In this document: positions 8,167 to 16,641 of the stretch, piece after piece
How positions within the stretch are numbered: the stretch's first letter is position 1
Layout of the letters: each line of letters begins with the position of its first letter
NCBI RefSeq assembly: GCF_030848495.1
Contig: NZ_JAVDDT010000005.1
Span: 124,001-188,000, forward strand
DNA from: Natronospira bacteriovora
GTDB lineage: Bacteria > Pseudomonadota > Gammaproteobacteria > Natronospirales > Natronospiraceae
Reading direction: 5' to 3'
Length of the DNA stretch: 64,000 nucleotides
Notes under the pieces: model-generated
Database searches by the model: none
Told to the model about the DNA's origin: nothing
Seen by the model: only the letters and a program-made list of their open reading frames with translations
Position numbers and translations under genes: made by a program

Positions 8167-9168
8167 TCAGCCGCCAACCGACAAGCCGACGAAGAACAAG
8201 ACACTGCCATTGTGAAGAACATGAAGCAGTAACGGCGCCGCCAGGTGATGGGTTCGGGCAAAGAGATAGCAATGCAGAAGCGACAAAAGGAATATCGAGG
8301 TGTAGATGAACAGCCCTTCCACAAGATGGGCACTCAGATACTGGATATGGATGGCAACAAAGCCGGCACTGACGATCATTGCTCCCAGAATCGGGTAACT
8401 GGCCTCGAGAAAGCCCTTGTAGGCAATCCGCCTGAACAGAATTTCCTCGGCCAGGGGAGCCCCGAACACAAAGTAAAGCACCCAGAAAGGGTTCCCGAGA
8501 CCACCCTGAACGAAATTCGCCGCCGTATTCCACGGTGCATCCGATTCGGTCTGAAATGGCAGGGTGAGCAAACTGATGAGCGGCATCACCAGAAAGAACC
8601 AGCCCATAAAGACCAGGAGCGGCAAACCCAGCACCCGTGACCAGCTGCCTTTTCGCTCGAGTTGCGTCCGCTCATGGCGGCGCCACAGCAGGAAAAACAG
8701 CAACACCACGGCCACCCAGGCCAGGTGCCCATACTCTGGATGCCAGCCACCACCGATGAATCGACCACCACGGATGATCGCCACATCAGCGAGCGCGTCC
8801 AAATAGACCTCTGAATGAATGACGCCGGACTGCCAGCCACGGCTCAACCAGCCGGCTTCCGCCCATTGCACGACACAAGTCAGGCGGCTGTCCTCCGCCA
8901 GGGAGTGCCCTTCGGCACTGCTCACCTGCAGCCTGGCATCACTGCCGACGCGCTCCGACAAATGAACCTCAAGGTGGTCACAGTCATTGATACCCTGCCC
9001 GTGAACCTGAACGATCACTTCCCGCTTTTGATCCAGGACCAAGGCTGCCAGTACCGCGGTGGTACCCCAGTAGACCAGAAAAAGCATCGCCAGAATCGGC
9101 GCATACACCTTCAGAACAGCGAGCAAACCTCGCCGCCTCCCCCATTCTTCCACGATCAAAGCAACCAT
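8167..9168 (-). CDS. CPBP-family intramembrane metalloprotease with periplasmic insert
   Basis: The 333-residue protein has an N-terminal membrane helix, a periplasmic stretch of about 100 residues, then several membrane helices that form a CPBP (Rce1-like) domain. The catalytic motifs are visible: AEEILFRR (EExxxR) near residue 245, a histidine in FVAIHIQYL, and HVLHN near the C-terminus. Such glutamyl/metal intramembrane proteases process membrane peptides; substrates here are unknown. The ATG follows GGAGGGGGT, the same leader as the next accessory gene. The gene ends six bases from the convergent cyclase gene and lies inside the segment bracketed by the 125-bp direct repeat. Confidence 0.85.
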   Translation of the reverse strand: MVALIVEEWGRRRGLLAVLKVYAPILAMLFLVYWGTTAVLAALVLDQKREVIVQVHGQGINDCDHLEVHLSERVGSDARLQVSSAEGHSLAEDSRLTCVVQWAEAGWLSRGWQSGVIHSEVYLDALADVAIIRGGRFIGGGWHPEYGHLAWVAVVLLFFLLWRRHERTQLERKGSWSRVLGLPLLVFMGWFFLVMPLISLLTLPFQTESDAPWNTAANFVQGGLGNPFWVLYFVFGAPLAEEILFRRIAYKGFLEASYPILGAMIVSAGFVAIHIQYLSAHLVEGLFIYTSIFLLSLLHCYLFARTHHLAAPLLLHVLHNGSVLFFVGLSVGG

Positions 9169-9330
9169 ACCCCCTCCACGCGCGGGAAAATCAACACATC
9201 ACGCCAGCACCATAGTCCGCTAGATTCAATAAATGCGCCGACCGAAGTTTGGGCACATAAACCACCCATATAAAAAACCTCGACGGCGCATCATAAATAT
9301 TCAAGCCAGATCACAAAGGAACTCTATTCA

Positions 9331-9966
9331 TTACGGCCTTTCAAGATCTGGCATAACCTCAACGCACTTGTGGCACTCATAACCGCCTTCTCCACAAATC
9401 CCACACCACTCTGATCGGATCCCACAATTAAAGCCGTGATAACATACTTTCAATGCGTTAGCCCTGCACTGGTGCGTGCGCCACAAGCAATAACTCCCAC
9501 CTACCGTTCCGCAGACAAGCAACCCCCAAGGATTCAAACACGGCACGGGCACCGCCGAGCTCTCCAGAACCAACTGATCCTGAAGACGAGCTCGCAAGCC
9601 CGCATCCTCCATAAACTCTCTAGCGGGAAATTGATACTCGACCCCGGAGATGTCGACATTCAAGACGCCTGAAACCACGTCAATTTCATAGACAAACGAA
9701 AGACCGTCACGAGTAGCCTGACCATTGATCACAGCGACTGATAGAAGCTGACTAAGTTCATCATCACACTCAGGAAGATCATCAGGATCCACAGATTCCG
9801 GCACATCTGGAACAATCAAATAGGACTTTGGATCTTGTGATTTTGCTTTGAGTATTGCGGAGTAATATTTTTCAAACTGCTCCACTGACTGATTCTGGGA
9901 TGCGCTTGCGGACACACTAAGCGCATAAAGAAAGAGCCCTATGATCGACACGATTTTGAGCTTCAT
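9331..9966 (-). CDS. Cys-rich secreted protein of unknown function, low GC
   Basis: A 211-residue protein with a clear Sec signal peptide (cleavage likely near SASASQ, residue 22). The mature part starts as an acidic helical region and ends in a Cys-rich segment: about 11 cysteines, ten of them in the last 75 residues, including EWCGIC and ECHKC, so disulfides or metal binding are plausible. I recognise no family. A strong ribosome site (GGAGGGGGT) directly precedes the ATG. Codon use and base composition are visibly more AT-rich than the neighbours, which points to recent acquisition. It lies within the 2.3-kb segment bracketed by the 125-bp direct repeat. Confidence 0.75.
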   Translation of the reverse strand: MKLKIVSIIGLFLYALSVSASASQNQSVEQFEKYYSAILKAKSQDPKSYLIVPDVPESVDPDDLPECDDELSQLLSVAVINGQATRDGLSFVYEIDVVSGVLNVDISGVEYQFPAREFMEDAGLRARLQDQLVLESSAVPVPCLNPWGLLVCGTVGGSYCLWRTHQCRANALKVCYHGFNCGIRSEWCGICGEGGYECHKCVEVMPDLERP

Positions 9967-10341
9967 ACCCCCTCCTTTTTTTCAAGTGGAACTGGTTGCT
10001 TGAAAAAAATATCGAAACACCATTTCGTACACAATCTTTTGCGCACTTAGAAAAAGATATAAATCTGAAACACCAAAATCTATAACGAAATTTCACTTGA
10101 AGTGAAATTAAGGATATTCCTACTCATGCGAACAAGTTTTTCTTACATCGGAACACTGACTAGCGCTTGAGACTGCCACGAAATTACAGTGCAGACCTTG
10201 TTGACCCGATCACCGAAAGCAAATCTCAACGCCCTTCCTATTCATGGGGCGCATCGCTCATGTGACATAACACTGTTCTCGAAATTGACCAAGCGAATCC
10301 TCCGCTAACTGCAGCATTCGACCTTCGCGCACTCGCCTCGG
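9967..10341. other. AT-rich intergenic stretch upstream of the Cys-rich gene
   Basis: About 375 bases of low-GC DNA without a convincing reading frame. It contains an A/T-rich region that should hold the promoter of the Cys-rich gene and one perfect palindrome (10089-10109). No transposase remnant or tRNA is visible. Confidence 0.6.
10089..10109. promoter_or_regulatory. Perfect palindrome, candidate operator
   Basis: AATTTCACTT-G-AAGTGAAATT: ten-base arms around a single central base, 120 bases upstream of the Cys-rich gene start. The symmetry fits a dimeric repressor or activator site; with a one-base loop it is a poor RNA hairpin. No regulator is encoded in the cassette. Confidence 0.5.
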
Positions 10342-10472
10342 TCACCCTGAGTGGCGGTGTCACCAGCTTCACCGACCGTCGCGAGTCCGGCCCCACGCTG
10401 CTGCGCCGCGCCGACGCCGCCCTTTACGACGCCAAGGCCGCCGGCCGCAACTGCGTTCACTGGCGCCAGTAA
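10342..10472 (+). pseudogene. Duplicated 3' fragment of the diguanylate cyclase gene
   Basis: The first 125 bases match 8033-8157 exactly and encode the last ~41 residues of the GGDEF domain, then continue CAG TAA (ending HWRQ-stop). It has no start codon or catalytic motif, so it is a remnant. Its junction with the nfi gene (stop 15 bases further) looks like the ancestral convergent arrangement, with the 2.3-kb cassette inserted between. Confidence 0.85.
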
Positions 10473-10487
10473 GTTACCGGGTCCGAT

Positions 10488-11165
10488 TCACGGACGATGA
10501 CCGGCCAGGTGGTCGGCGGCGCGGATGGGTTCGGGGAGGCGGAAGCGGCCGAGACAGGCCAGGGTGAGGTCGACGGCGGTCTGCAGGCCGAGGCGGTGGC
10601 CGGGGGAGACTAAAATGGGGCGAACCCGGTCGCGACTTCTGAGGACGATGCCAATGGTTTCGCCCCGGTGAATCAACGGCTGCCGACTGCCCTTGGTTTC
10701 ATCGACTCGCGCATGCGTACCCAACAGCCGCGACTTGCCGATGCCGATACTGGGCAGGTCCGTGAGCAGGCCAAGATGACAGGCCACGCCCATGCGGCGG
10801 GGATGGGCAATGCCCTGACCATCACAGAGAAGCAGCTGCGGTGAGATCTTCAGCTGTTCCAGGGCCATCATCAGCGCCGGCACTTCCCGAAAGGACAACA
10901 GGCCCGGGACATAGGGAAAGCGGGTGGGCTGTTCCGCCACGGCTTCATCCAGGCGCTCCAGGCCGGGCAGGCTCATCACCACCACTGCGGCTCGCGTGGT
11001 GGCACCCCGGTCGGGAAAAGCCACATCCAGACCGGCCACCGTTCGTGGCGCGTCCAGCCGGTCTTCCAGGATCAGCCGGGTGGCCATGTCCCGCTGCAGG
11101 GCGATGGCCTCGCTCACCGTGAGATCCCAGCGATGATCCAGAACGCGAGTGGTGCGGTTCATCAT
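10488..11165 (-). CDS. nfi: Endonuclease V (deoxyinosine 3'-endonuclease)
   Basis: The 225-residue protein matches endonuclease V in length and motifs: VAGLDVAF with the first catalytic Asp, YVPGLLSFREVP with the Glu and the strand-separating PYVP wedge, and LLCDGQGIAHPRRMG with the third acidic residue, then GIGKSRL. The enzyme nicks DNA one phosphodiester 3' of deoxyinosine, starting repair of deaminated adenine. The start is one of two tandem ATGs (11165 or 11162) behind AAGGGAA. It is divergent from the lipoprotein hydrolase gene. Confidence 0.95.
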   Translation of the reverse strand: MMNRTTRVLDHRWDLTVSEAIALQRDMATRLILEDRLDAPRTVAGLDVAFPDRGATTRAAVVVMSLPGLERLDEAVAEQPTRFPYVPGLLSFREVPALMMALEQLKISPQLLLCDGQGIAHPRRMGVACHLGLLTDLPSIGIGKSRLLGTHARVDETKGSRQPLIHRGETIGIVLRSRDRVRPILVSPGHRLGLQTAVDLTLACLGRFRLPEPIRAADHLAGHRP

Positions 11166-11243
11166 TTCCCTTCATCTGGCTATGCTGACAGCATGGTGGT
11201 CTCACGAAGCGCTGACTGCAGTATCACAGAAGGAAATCATTCC

Positions 11244-12278
11244 GTGAAACGATTCCGGAACGCCCAGGATTCCTGCTCTGCCCTGACGCGGCTGATGCTG
11301 CTCATTGTCCTGACCGCCGTGGCGGGCTGTGCCCAGGCGCGTATTCAGGAACCGGGGCCAGGCAATGAACCACCGGGGCTGAACGACGCGGTGTTCGTGG
11401 CCGCTGACGGCTACCGCATGCCGGTAACGGTCTGGCACGCCGAAGGGGAGGTCGAGGCGGTGGTGCTGGCCCTGCATGGTTTCAATGATTTTCGCCAATC
11501 ACATACCGCACTTGGAGAATACCTCTCGGCCCGGGGCGTGACCGTGCTGGCCTACGACCAGCGGGGTTTTGGTGGCACCGAACAAAGGGGTATCTGGCCC
11601 GGTACGGAACGGCTGGTGGATGATGCGGTGCTGGCACTCACGCTCCTGCGGGCACGCTACCCGCAAACACCCCTGTACCTGCTGGGCGAGAGCATGGGCG
11701 GTGCCGTGGCACTGCTGGCCCTCGCAGACGACGACCGCCCGGCGCTTGCCGGTACCGTTCTGATGGCACCGGCGGTCTGGGCTCGGGAGACACAGCCCTG
11801 GTACCAGCGGATGGGCCTGTGGCTGGGGCTTCGCCTGACCCCCGGCATGCGGGTGAGTGCCGACTGGGTGGCGGTGGAACCCACCGATGACCCGGAATGG
11901 GCCGATTACTGGGATGAGCACCCGCTGGTCATTCATCGGGTCCGGGTGGATGCCCTGGATGGGCTGACGGAACTGATGAGCGACGCCCTGGCCACCTGGC
12001 CGGCCGTTACCGACCCGCTGCTGGTGCTCTACGGGGGCGAGGACGAGGTCATCCCGGCAGAGGCCATCTGCGAGATGATCAGGCATCACCCGGATGCCGA
12101 TGATCCGCAACGGCGCTTCGCCTTCTACCCGGACGGCTGGCATTTCCTGGCTCGGGACAGCCGGGCCGGGGAAACCAAGGCCGACATTCAGGCCTGGCTG
12201 GCCGACAGTGAAGCGACGCTGCCCTCCGGCCGTGAACTGAGCTGGCACGAGGCGCGTTCACGCCTCTGTCATCAGTAG
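11244..12278 (+). CDS. Alpha/beta-hydrolase lipoprotein (monoacylglycerol lipase-like)
   Basis: A 344-residue hydrolase. The GTG at 11244 follows AAGGAA and starts a lipoprotein signal peptide ending VAGC, so the enzyme is probably anchored to a membrane facing the periplasm or outside. The core has the family pattern LHGFNDFRQSH, the nucleophile elbow GESMGG, an acidic residue in YGGEDEVIP and a histidine in DGWHFLARD, completing a Ser-Asp/Glu-His triad. The Serine aminopeptidase S33/monoglyceride-lipase family hydrolyses lipid esters; the substrate is not determined. Its 3' end overlaps the convergent GGDEF gene by seven bases. Confidence 0.88.
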   Translation: MKRFRNAQDSCSALTRLMLLIVLTAVAGCAQARIQEPGPGNEPPGLNDAVFVAADGYRMPVTVWHAEGEVEAVVLALHGFNDFRQSHTALGEYLSARGVTVLAYDQRGFGGTEQRGIWPGTERLVDDAVLALTLLRARYPQTPLYLLGESMGGAVALLALADDDRPALAGTVLMAPAVWARETQPWYQRMGLWLGLRLTPGMRVSADWVAVEPTDDPEWADYWDEHPLVIHRVRVDALDGLTELMSDALATWPAVTDPLLVLYGGEDEVIPAEAICEMIRHHPDADDPQRRFAFYPDGWHFLARDSRAGETKADIQAWLADSEATLPSGRELSWHEARSRLCHQ

Positions 12279-13765
12279 CCGGTGGACACCGATTCCTCGC
12301 GTTCACGTCTGCGCAGGCAATCCCGTCCCGCCGCCTTGGCCTCATACAGCACATCATCCGCCTGGCGCATGAAATCGGCGGGCCGGTCACCAATGGATGG
12401 CACCGCCACCCACAACCCGATACTCACGGTGAGTTGAATATCCTCTCCTTCATATTGCAGCGGCATGTCCTTCAGGGCCTGGCGGAAGGCTTCCAGGCGA
12501 CGGGCGAACTGCTCCGGTGAACCGTCTTCCGAAAGAATGACGAACTCCTCGCCGCCATAACGGGCCACGGTTTCCGTCTCCCGCTGGAACATGTCACGCA
12601 TCAGTCCGCTGATCTGTCGCAGGCATTGATCACCCAGCGCATGCCCATGGTGATCATTGAACTGCTTGAAATGATCGAGATCGAGCATGGCGACAGCCAG
12701 CTTCAGGCGGCGACGGCGGGCCAGTGCCATGGCATGCTGCAAGCGCTCATCGAAATACAGGCGATTGAAGGTGCCGGTCAGCGCATCCTGGCGATTCTGC
12801 TGCAACAATCGCGCATTGCTCTGCCGCAACATGCTGTTGCGCAGATAGAGATGGTAGGCCCAGAAGATCAGAAGGATGGACAGTAAACCGGCCACAAGCA
12901 CCAGCGGAAACAGGATAGGGCCGTTCTCATCCATGTCGATTCTCACCGCATACCACTGGTTCAACACCCGCTGCCGATCCCCCGCCGAGATGGTGGCGAC
13001 GAGAATTTCCAGAATCTCATTGAGCACGGGCTCGTCATTGCGGCTGGCCATGGACAGGCGGGAGTCATCGATCAGGCGCCCGCTGATGCGCAGCTCCGTG
13101 TTCCGCATGCGCTGCAAGGAGTAGGCAATGCTGGCCATGTTGCCCAGCATGCCGAACAGCTCACCTTCCATGACGGCGGTCAGGCCCTCTTCATAGGACG
13201 AGACCTCGACCAGGTGGATGCCGGGATATCGAGCGCGATAGATCTCCACGAAACTGAAGCCCGCCATGATCCCCAGGGGACGATCCGCCACTTCCGCCAG
13301 ATCCCGGATGAAGGGCTGTGGCCCAAGCGTGGCGATGACGGAGGGGGTTTCCAGGTAGGGGCGGGTGAAATCCAGGTACTCCGAGCGGCTCGGGGTCTTC
13401 ATCGCCAACGGCAGCACGTCACAGTCCCGATCACGAATCCGGGTCAACGATTCCGACCAGCTACGGGTCGGTACCAGCTCCAGCTGCAGTCCGCCCCGAC
13501 GGGCAAGCAAGGCCATGAAGTCCGCACCGATGCCGATGTAGACACCCGCGGGGTTGATGGCTTCGAAGGGCAGCCAGTCCGGGTCAACACATAATCGCAG
13601 GGGACCGCGTTGAATCAGATACTGGCGATGCCGCTCGGTGAGCAGGTAGCTCCCGGCCTGGGCACTACCCTCCACGACCGGGCGGTCCGGCACATCGCCG
13701 GCGGCGACCGAGGCACCGGCCTGGGCAAACGCCAGCAGCAGCCACCAGCCCAATGCCATTGGCAT
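12272..13765 (-). CDS. Periplasmic solute-binding (SBP_bac_3) diguanylate cyclase
   Basis: The 497-residue protein begins with a signal peptide/anchor, followed by a family-3 solute-binding-protein domain (about residues 50-270: LRLCVDPDWLPFEAINPAG, IGADFMALLARR), a membrane helix (ILFPLVLVAGLLSILLIFW) and a cytoplasmic GGDEF domain with intact GGEEF near residue 403. The I-site position reads RETE, not RxxD, so product inhibition may be lost. Binding of a periplasmic ligand, perhaps an amino acid, would control c-di-GMP synthesis. The ATG at 13765 begins the signal peptide; the reading frame is open far upstream but that region is the divergent CPBP gene. Confidence 0.9.
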   Translation of the reverse strand: MPMALGWWLLLAFAQAGASVAAGDVPDRPVVEGSAQAGSYLLTERHRQYLIQRGPLRLCVDPDWLPFEAINPAGVYIGIGADFMALLARRGGLQLELVPTRSWSESLTRIRDRDCDVLPLAMKTPSRSEYLDFTRPYLETPSVIATLGPQPFIRDLAEVADRPLGIMAGFSFVEIYRARYPGIHLVEVSSYEEGLTAVMEGELFGMLGNMASIAYSLQRMRNTELRISGRLIDDSRLSMASRNDEPVLNEILEILVATISAGDRQRVLNQWYAVRIDMDENGPILFPLVLVAGLLSILLIFWAYHLYLRNSMLRQSNARLLQQNRQDALTGTFNRLYFDERLQHAMALARRRRLKLAVAMLDLDHFKQFNDHHGHALGDQCLRQISGLMRDMFQRETETVARYGGEEFVILSEDGSPEQFARRLEAFRQALKDMPLQYEGEDIQLTVSIGLWVAVPSIGDRPADFMRQADDVLYEAKAAGRDCLRRREREESVSTGY

Positions 13766-14023
13766 CCAGCCGCAACGATCCGGAATCGTTACCCGCTCCT
13801 CGCCGCGATCACCACAGACATGATCCGTCAAATTCCCGCACTCCACCCCCGGGCGCCCGCTTGCCACACCCCCTTTTGCGGACGAACACTTCAAGCATAG
13901 GCATTTACGACGCCCTTGACCATTCCAGAAGAGCTCAGAACGGCACCGTCCATCAGGTCTGGACGCCGGCGGCACAATTGCAGAACATGGGGCATCACTC
14001 CTTGAACAGAAAGGAAAGCCCTG

Positions 14024-14626
14024 GTGGCCCGCCCCGACAACGATTTCTGGCGCAGCAATCTGTTCGCCGGCCTGCTGTTTCAGGCGGCCCTGATCCCCCT
14101 GGCCCTGTTCCTGGCCTGGCCGCTGGGTCTGCCGCTGCTGGGCGCCATGCACCTGTCCTGGGCGCTGCTGTTTCAGACCCTGGCAGGAACAGCCGCCATA
14201 TTCCTTCTCTACGGCCTGCTGATGCCCTTCACCCCCTCCTGGGGGCGGGAGCTGGAGCAGAAGGTCCGCAACATGCTGACGCAGCTCTTTCGCCACCGCA
14301 GCATCCACTGGGCCCTGCCCCTGTCCATCCTGGCCGGCGTGGGTGAAGAGCTGCTGTTCCGTGGTGTACTTCAGCAGGCTCTGGCGCAGTGGCTGAACGC
14401 CCCCGTGGCCATCCTCGCCACCGGCCTGCTGTTCGGCCTGGTTCATGCCATCAGCCGAGCCTATTTCATCGTCGCCACCCTGATGGGCATCTACATGGGG
14501 CTGCTCTTTCACTGGAGCGGCAACCTGCTGCTTCCCATTCTCATCCACGCCCTCTACGACTGGCTGGCCATTCTCTACTACCGCAGCGCCCGCCTCAGGC
14601 TGCTGCGCCGGAAGGTGCTTCCGTGA
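14024..14626 (+). CDS. CPBP-family intramembrane metalloprotease
   Basis: A 200-residue membrane protein with five to six helices and the CPBP motifs GEELLFRG (EExxxR), a histidine in FGLVHAIS and the C-terminal ILIHALYD. It is the second CPBP protease in the window but is shorter and lacks the periplasmic insert of the one at 8167-9168. The GTG start at 14024 follows AAGGAA. Its stop codon overlaps the aceK start (GTGA), so the two are co-translated; no link between CPBP proteases and AceK is known to me. Confidence 0.87.
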   Translation: MARPDNDFWRSNLFAGLLFQAALIPLALFLAWPLGLPLLGAMHLSWALLFQTLAGTAAIFLLYGLLMPFTPSWGRELEQKVRNMLTQLFRHRSIHWALPLSILAGVGEELLFRGVLQQALAQWLNAPVAILATGLLFGLVHAISRAYFIVATLMGIYMGLLFHWSGNLLLPILIHALYDWLAILYYRSARLRLLRRKVLP

Positions 14627-16362
14627 AGGTCGCGACCGCACCAGCCTCGCCGGCGGTGCAAAAGGCCGCTACCCGCATCCTGCGCGCCTTCGACGATTAC
14701 AACGCTGCCTTTGCCGACATCAGCCGTCGCGGCCGTCGGCGATTTGAGGCGGGCGACCGGGCCGGCATGCAGGCGGATGCCATGGAAAGGGTTCAGCTCT
14801 ACGACGACAGCATCCGAGAGTGCCTGGCCCTCCTGGAAACGGAACTTGGCAGCCGGATTCTTTCGCGCACGTTCTGGAAGGCGCTCCGCAATCACTATCG
14901 CGAGCTCATTGAAGAGCTGCCGGATTCCGAACTCTGCAAGACCTTCTTCAACAGCAGCAGCCGCCGCCTGTTCCGCACCCGGGGTGTGGACGGCGCAGTG
15001 GAATTCCGGGCGCTGGAGGTGGAGCCCAGCACACGTTCCTCCGAACCACCGGCCATTCATCACTTTGCCATCCCCGACAGCAGCCAGAATGAACTGCACC
15101 GCTTATGGGACCGGGTCCTGGCCAGCCTGCCATTCCGCCTCGCCTGGGGCGACCGACCGGGGGATGTGGACAGACTGGCGCGGCGCCTCGGTCGGGTACT
15201 GGAAGATGACGACAAGGGATGGCCGGTGGCCATGGAGTTCATGGACACGGTTTTCTACCGGGACGGACGTGCCTGGCTGGTGGGACGGCTGTTCACCGAA
15301 AAGGATTACCGCCCCTGCGTGGTGGTTCTCAACCGCCACGCCGATGGTATCCGGGCCGAGGCCCTGTTAATCGATCGACGCTCGCTGAGCATCGCTTTCG
15401 GCTATACCCACAACTATTTTCTCGCCGATCTGCCCCGGGTTTCCGATGCCACCCTCTTCCTGCGCACCCTGCTGCCCCACAAGCCGCTGGACGAGCTCTA
15501 CACCGTGCTTGGGCGCATCAAGCAGGGAAAGACCGAGCGCTACCGGCATTTCTTCCGGCATCTGAATGCGCATGCCGATGAAAAGCTGGAGCTGGCGGAA
15601 GGTACGCCAGGACTGGTCATGGTGGTGTTCACGCTGCCCTCCTATCCGCTGGTGTTCAAGGTGGTGCGTGACCGTTTCGGGCCGGAAAAACCTTTCAAAC
15701 GCGAACAGGTATTCAAACAGTATCAGATGGTCTTTCGCCATGAACGCGGCGGACGTCTCGTGGATGCCCAGCCCTTTCGCGAACTGCGCTTCCCGCTCCG
15801 GCAGATGAGCGAGGCGCTGTTGAAGGAACTGCAATCAGACTGCCAGCAATCCATCCGGATCGACGGTGACTCGCTGATCGTGAACCACTGCTATGCTGAA
15901 CGGCGGGTACGCCCCCTGAACCTCTACCTGCGCGAGGCCGGCCCGCAGGAACAGGCAGCGGTCCTGAGTGATTACGGGCAGGCCCTCGAGGATCTCTCCT
16001 GCGCCGACATCTTTCCCGGGGACCTGTTACTGAAGAACTTCGGTGTCACGGGAACCGGTCGCGTGATTTTCTACGACTACGACGAACTGCGTCTGCTCAG
16101 GCATTGCCATTTCCGGCGCATACCGCCCGCCCGATCCGAGGAAGAGCTGATGAGCGCCGAACCCGGCTTCGCCGTCAACCCTGGCGACGTGTTTCCCGAG
16201 CGTTTTCCGGACTTCATGGGCCTGTCCACCGAGCAACTGGACGTAATCCGGCTGCATCATGCCCATATCTTCGACGCGGCCTGGTGGCGGGATCAGCGGG
16301 AAAAGGTAATGGCAGGGGGAGTGGATCACCCCCCCTACCCTTTGGGGTGCCGTCTTGTTTGA
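14623..16362 (+). CDS. aceK: Isocitrate dehydrogenase kinase/phosphatase
   Basis: At 579 residues it matches AceK length. The C-terminal kinase-like region carries ADIFPGDLLLKNFGVT and VIFYDYDELRLL, the conserved catalytic/metal-binding segments of AceK, and FTLPSYPLVFKVVRDRFGPE with the ATP-site lysine. AceK reversibly phosphorylates isocitrate dehydrogenase and so decides between the TCA cycle and the glyoxylate bypass. The aceBA genes that accompany it in enteric bacteria are absent here; instead it is coupled (GTGA overlap) to a CPBP protease. GGAAGG precedes the GTG start. The TGA stop lies within the first unit of a heptamer repeat array. Confidence 0.95.
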   Translation: MKVATAPASPAVQKAATRILRAFDDYNAAFADISRRGRRRFEAGDRAGMQADAMERVQLYDDSIRECLALLETELGSRILSRTFWKALRNHYRELIEELPDSELCKTFFNSSSRRLFRTRGVDGAVEFRALEVEPSTRSSEPPAIHHFAIPDSSQNELHRLWDRVLASLPFRLAWGDRPGDVDRLARRLGRVLEDDDKGWPVAMEFMDTVFYRDGRAWLVGRLFTEKDYRPCVVVLNRHADGIRAEALLIDRRSLSIAFGYTHNYFLADLPRVSDATLFLRTLLPHKPLDELYTVLGRIKQGKTERYRHFFRHLNAHADEKLELAEGTPGLVMVVFTLPSYPLVFKVVRDRFGPEKPFKREQVFKQYQMVFRHERGGRLVDAQPFRELRFPLRQMSEALLKELQSDCQQSIRIDGDSLIVNHCYAERRVRPLNLYLREAGPQEQAAVLSDYGQALEDLSCADIFPGDLLLKNFGVTGTGRVIFYDYDELRLLRHCHFRRIPPARSEEELMSAEPGFAVNPGDVFPERFPDFMGLSTEQLDVIRLHHAHIFDAAWWRDQREKVMAGGVDHPPYPLGCRLV

Positions 16363-16430
16363 GTGCTGAGTGCTGAGTGCTGAGTGCTGAGTGCTGAGTG
16401 CTGAGTTCTGAGTTCTGAGTGCTGAGTGCT
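16361..16430 (+). repeat. Heptamer tandem array (GAGTGCT)10
   Basis: Ten uninterrupted seven-base units, eight GAGTGCT and two GAGTTCT. The array begins inside the aceK stop codon. The complementary form (CTCAGCA/CTCAGAA) ends the gene at 17374, and shorter arrays lie at 60349 and 60696. Confidence 0.95.
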
Positions 16431-16442
16431 TAGCAGACCGTA

Positions 16443-16476
<34 letters not shown>

Positions 16477-16594
16477 GCATTTTGATCTTTCAATCGCTGC
16501 CGACGACAATCCAGTCACCAACCGTTGCCCGTCATATACCCAATGCCCCCTGTAGGGCGGGCGATAGCCGCCTCGGTGCCAACGAGCGACAACC

Positions 16595-16631
16595 CATGCC
16601 GGCTGACAGGAAACCCCTGCCAGCCGGCATG
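16595..16631. repeat. Inverted repeat, possible terminator of the lipoprotein gene
   Basis: CATGCCGGCTG pairs perfectly with CAGCCGGCATG (11-bp stem, 15-base loop), ten bases beyond the stop of the minus-strand lipoprotein gene. There is no T-run, so it may act as an RNA-stabilising hairpin instead of an intrinsic terminator. Confidence 0.5.
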
Positions 16632-16641
16632 GCTAACGACA

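Noticed and set aside
8033-10466. Integrated phage or integrative element in the duplicated segment
   Set aside because: No integrase, transposase or tRNA target is visible; only the direct repeat and two cargo-like genes support insertion.
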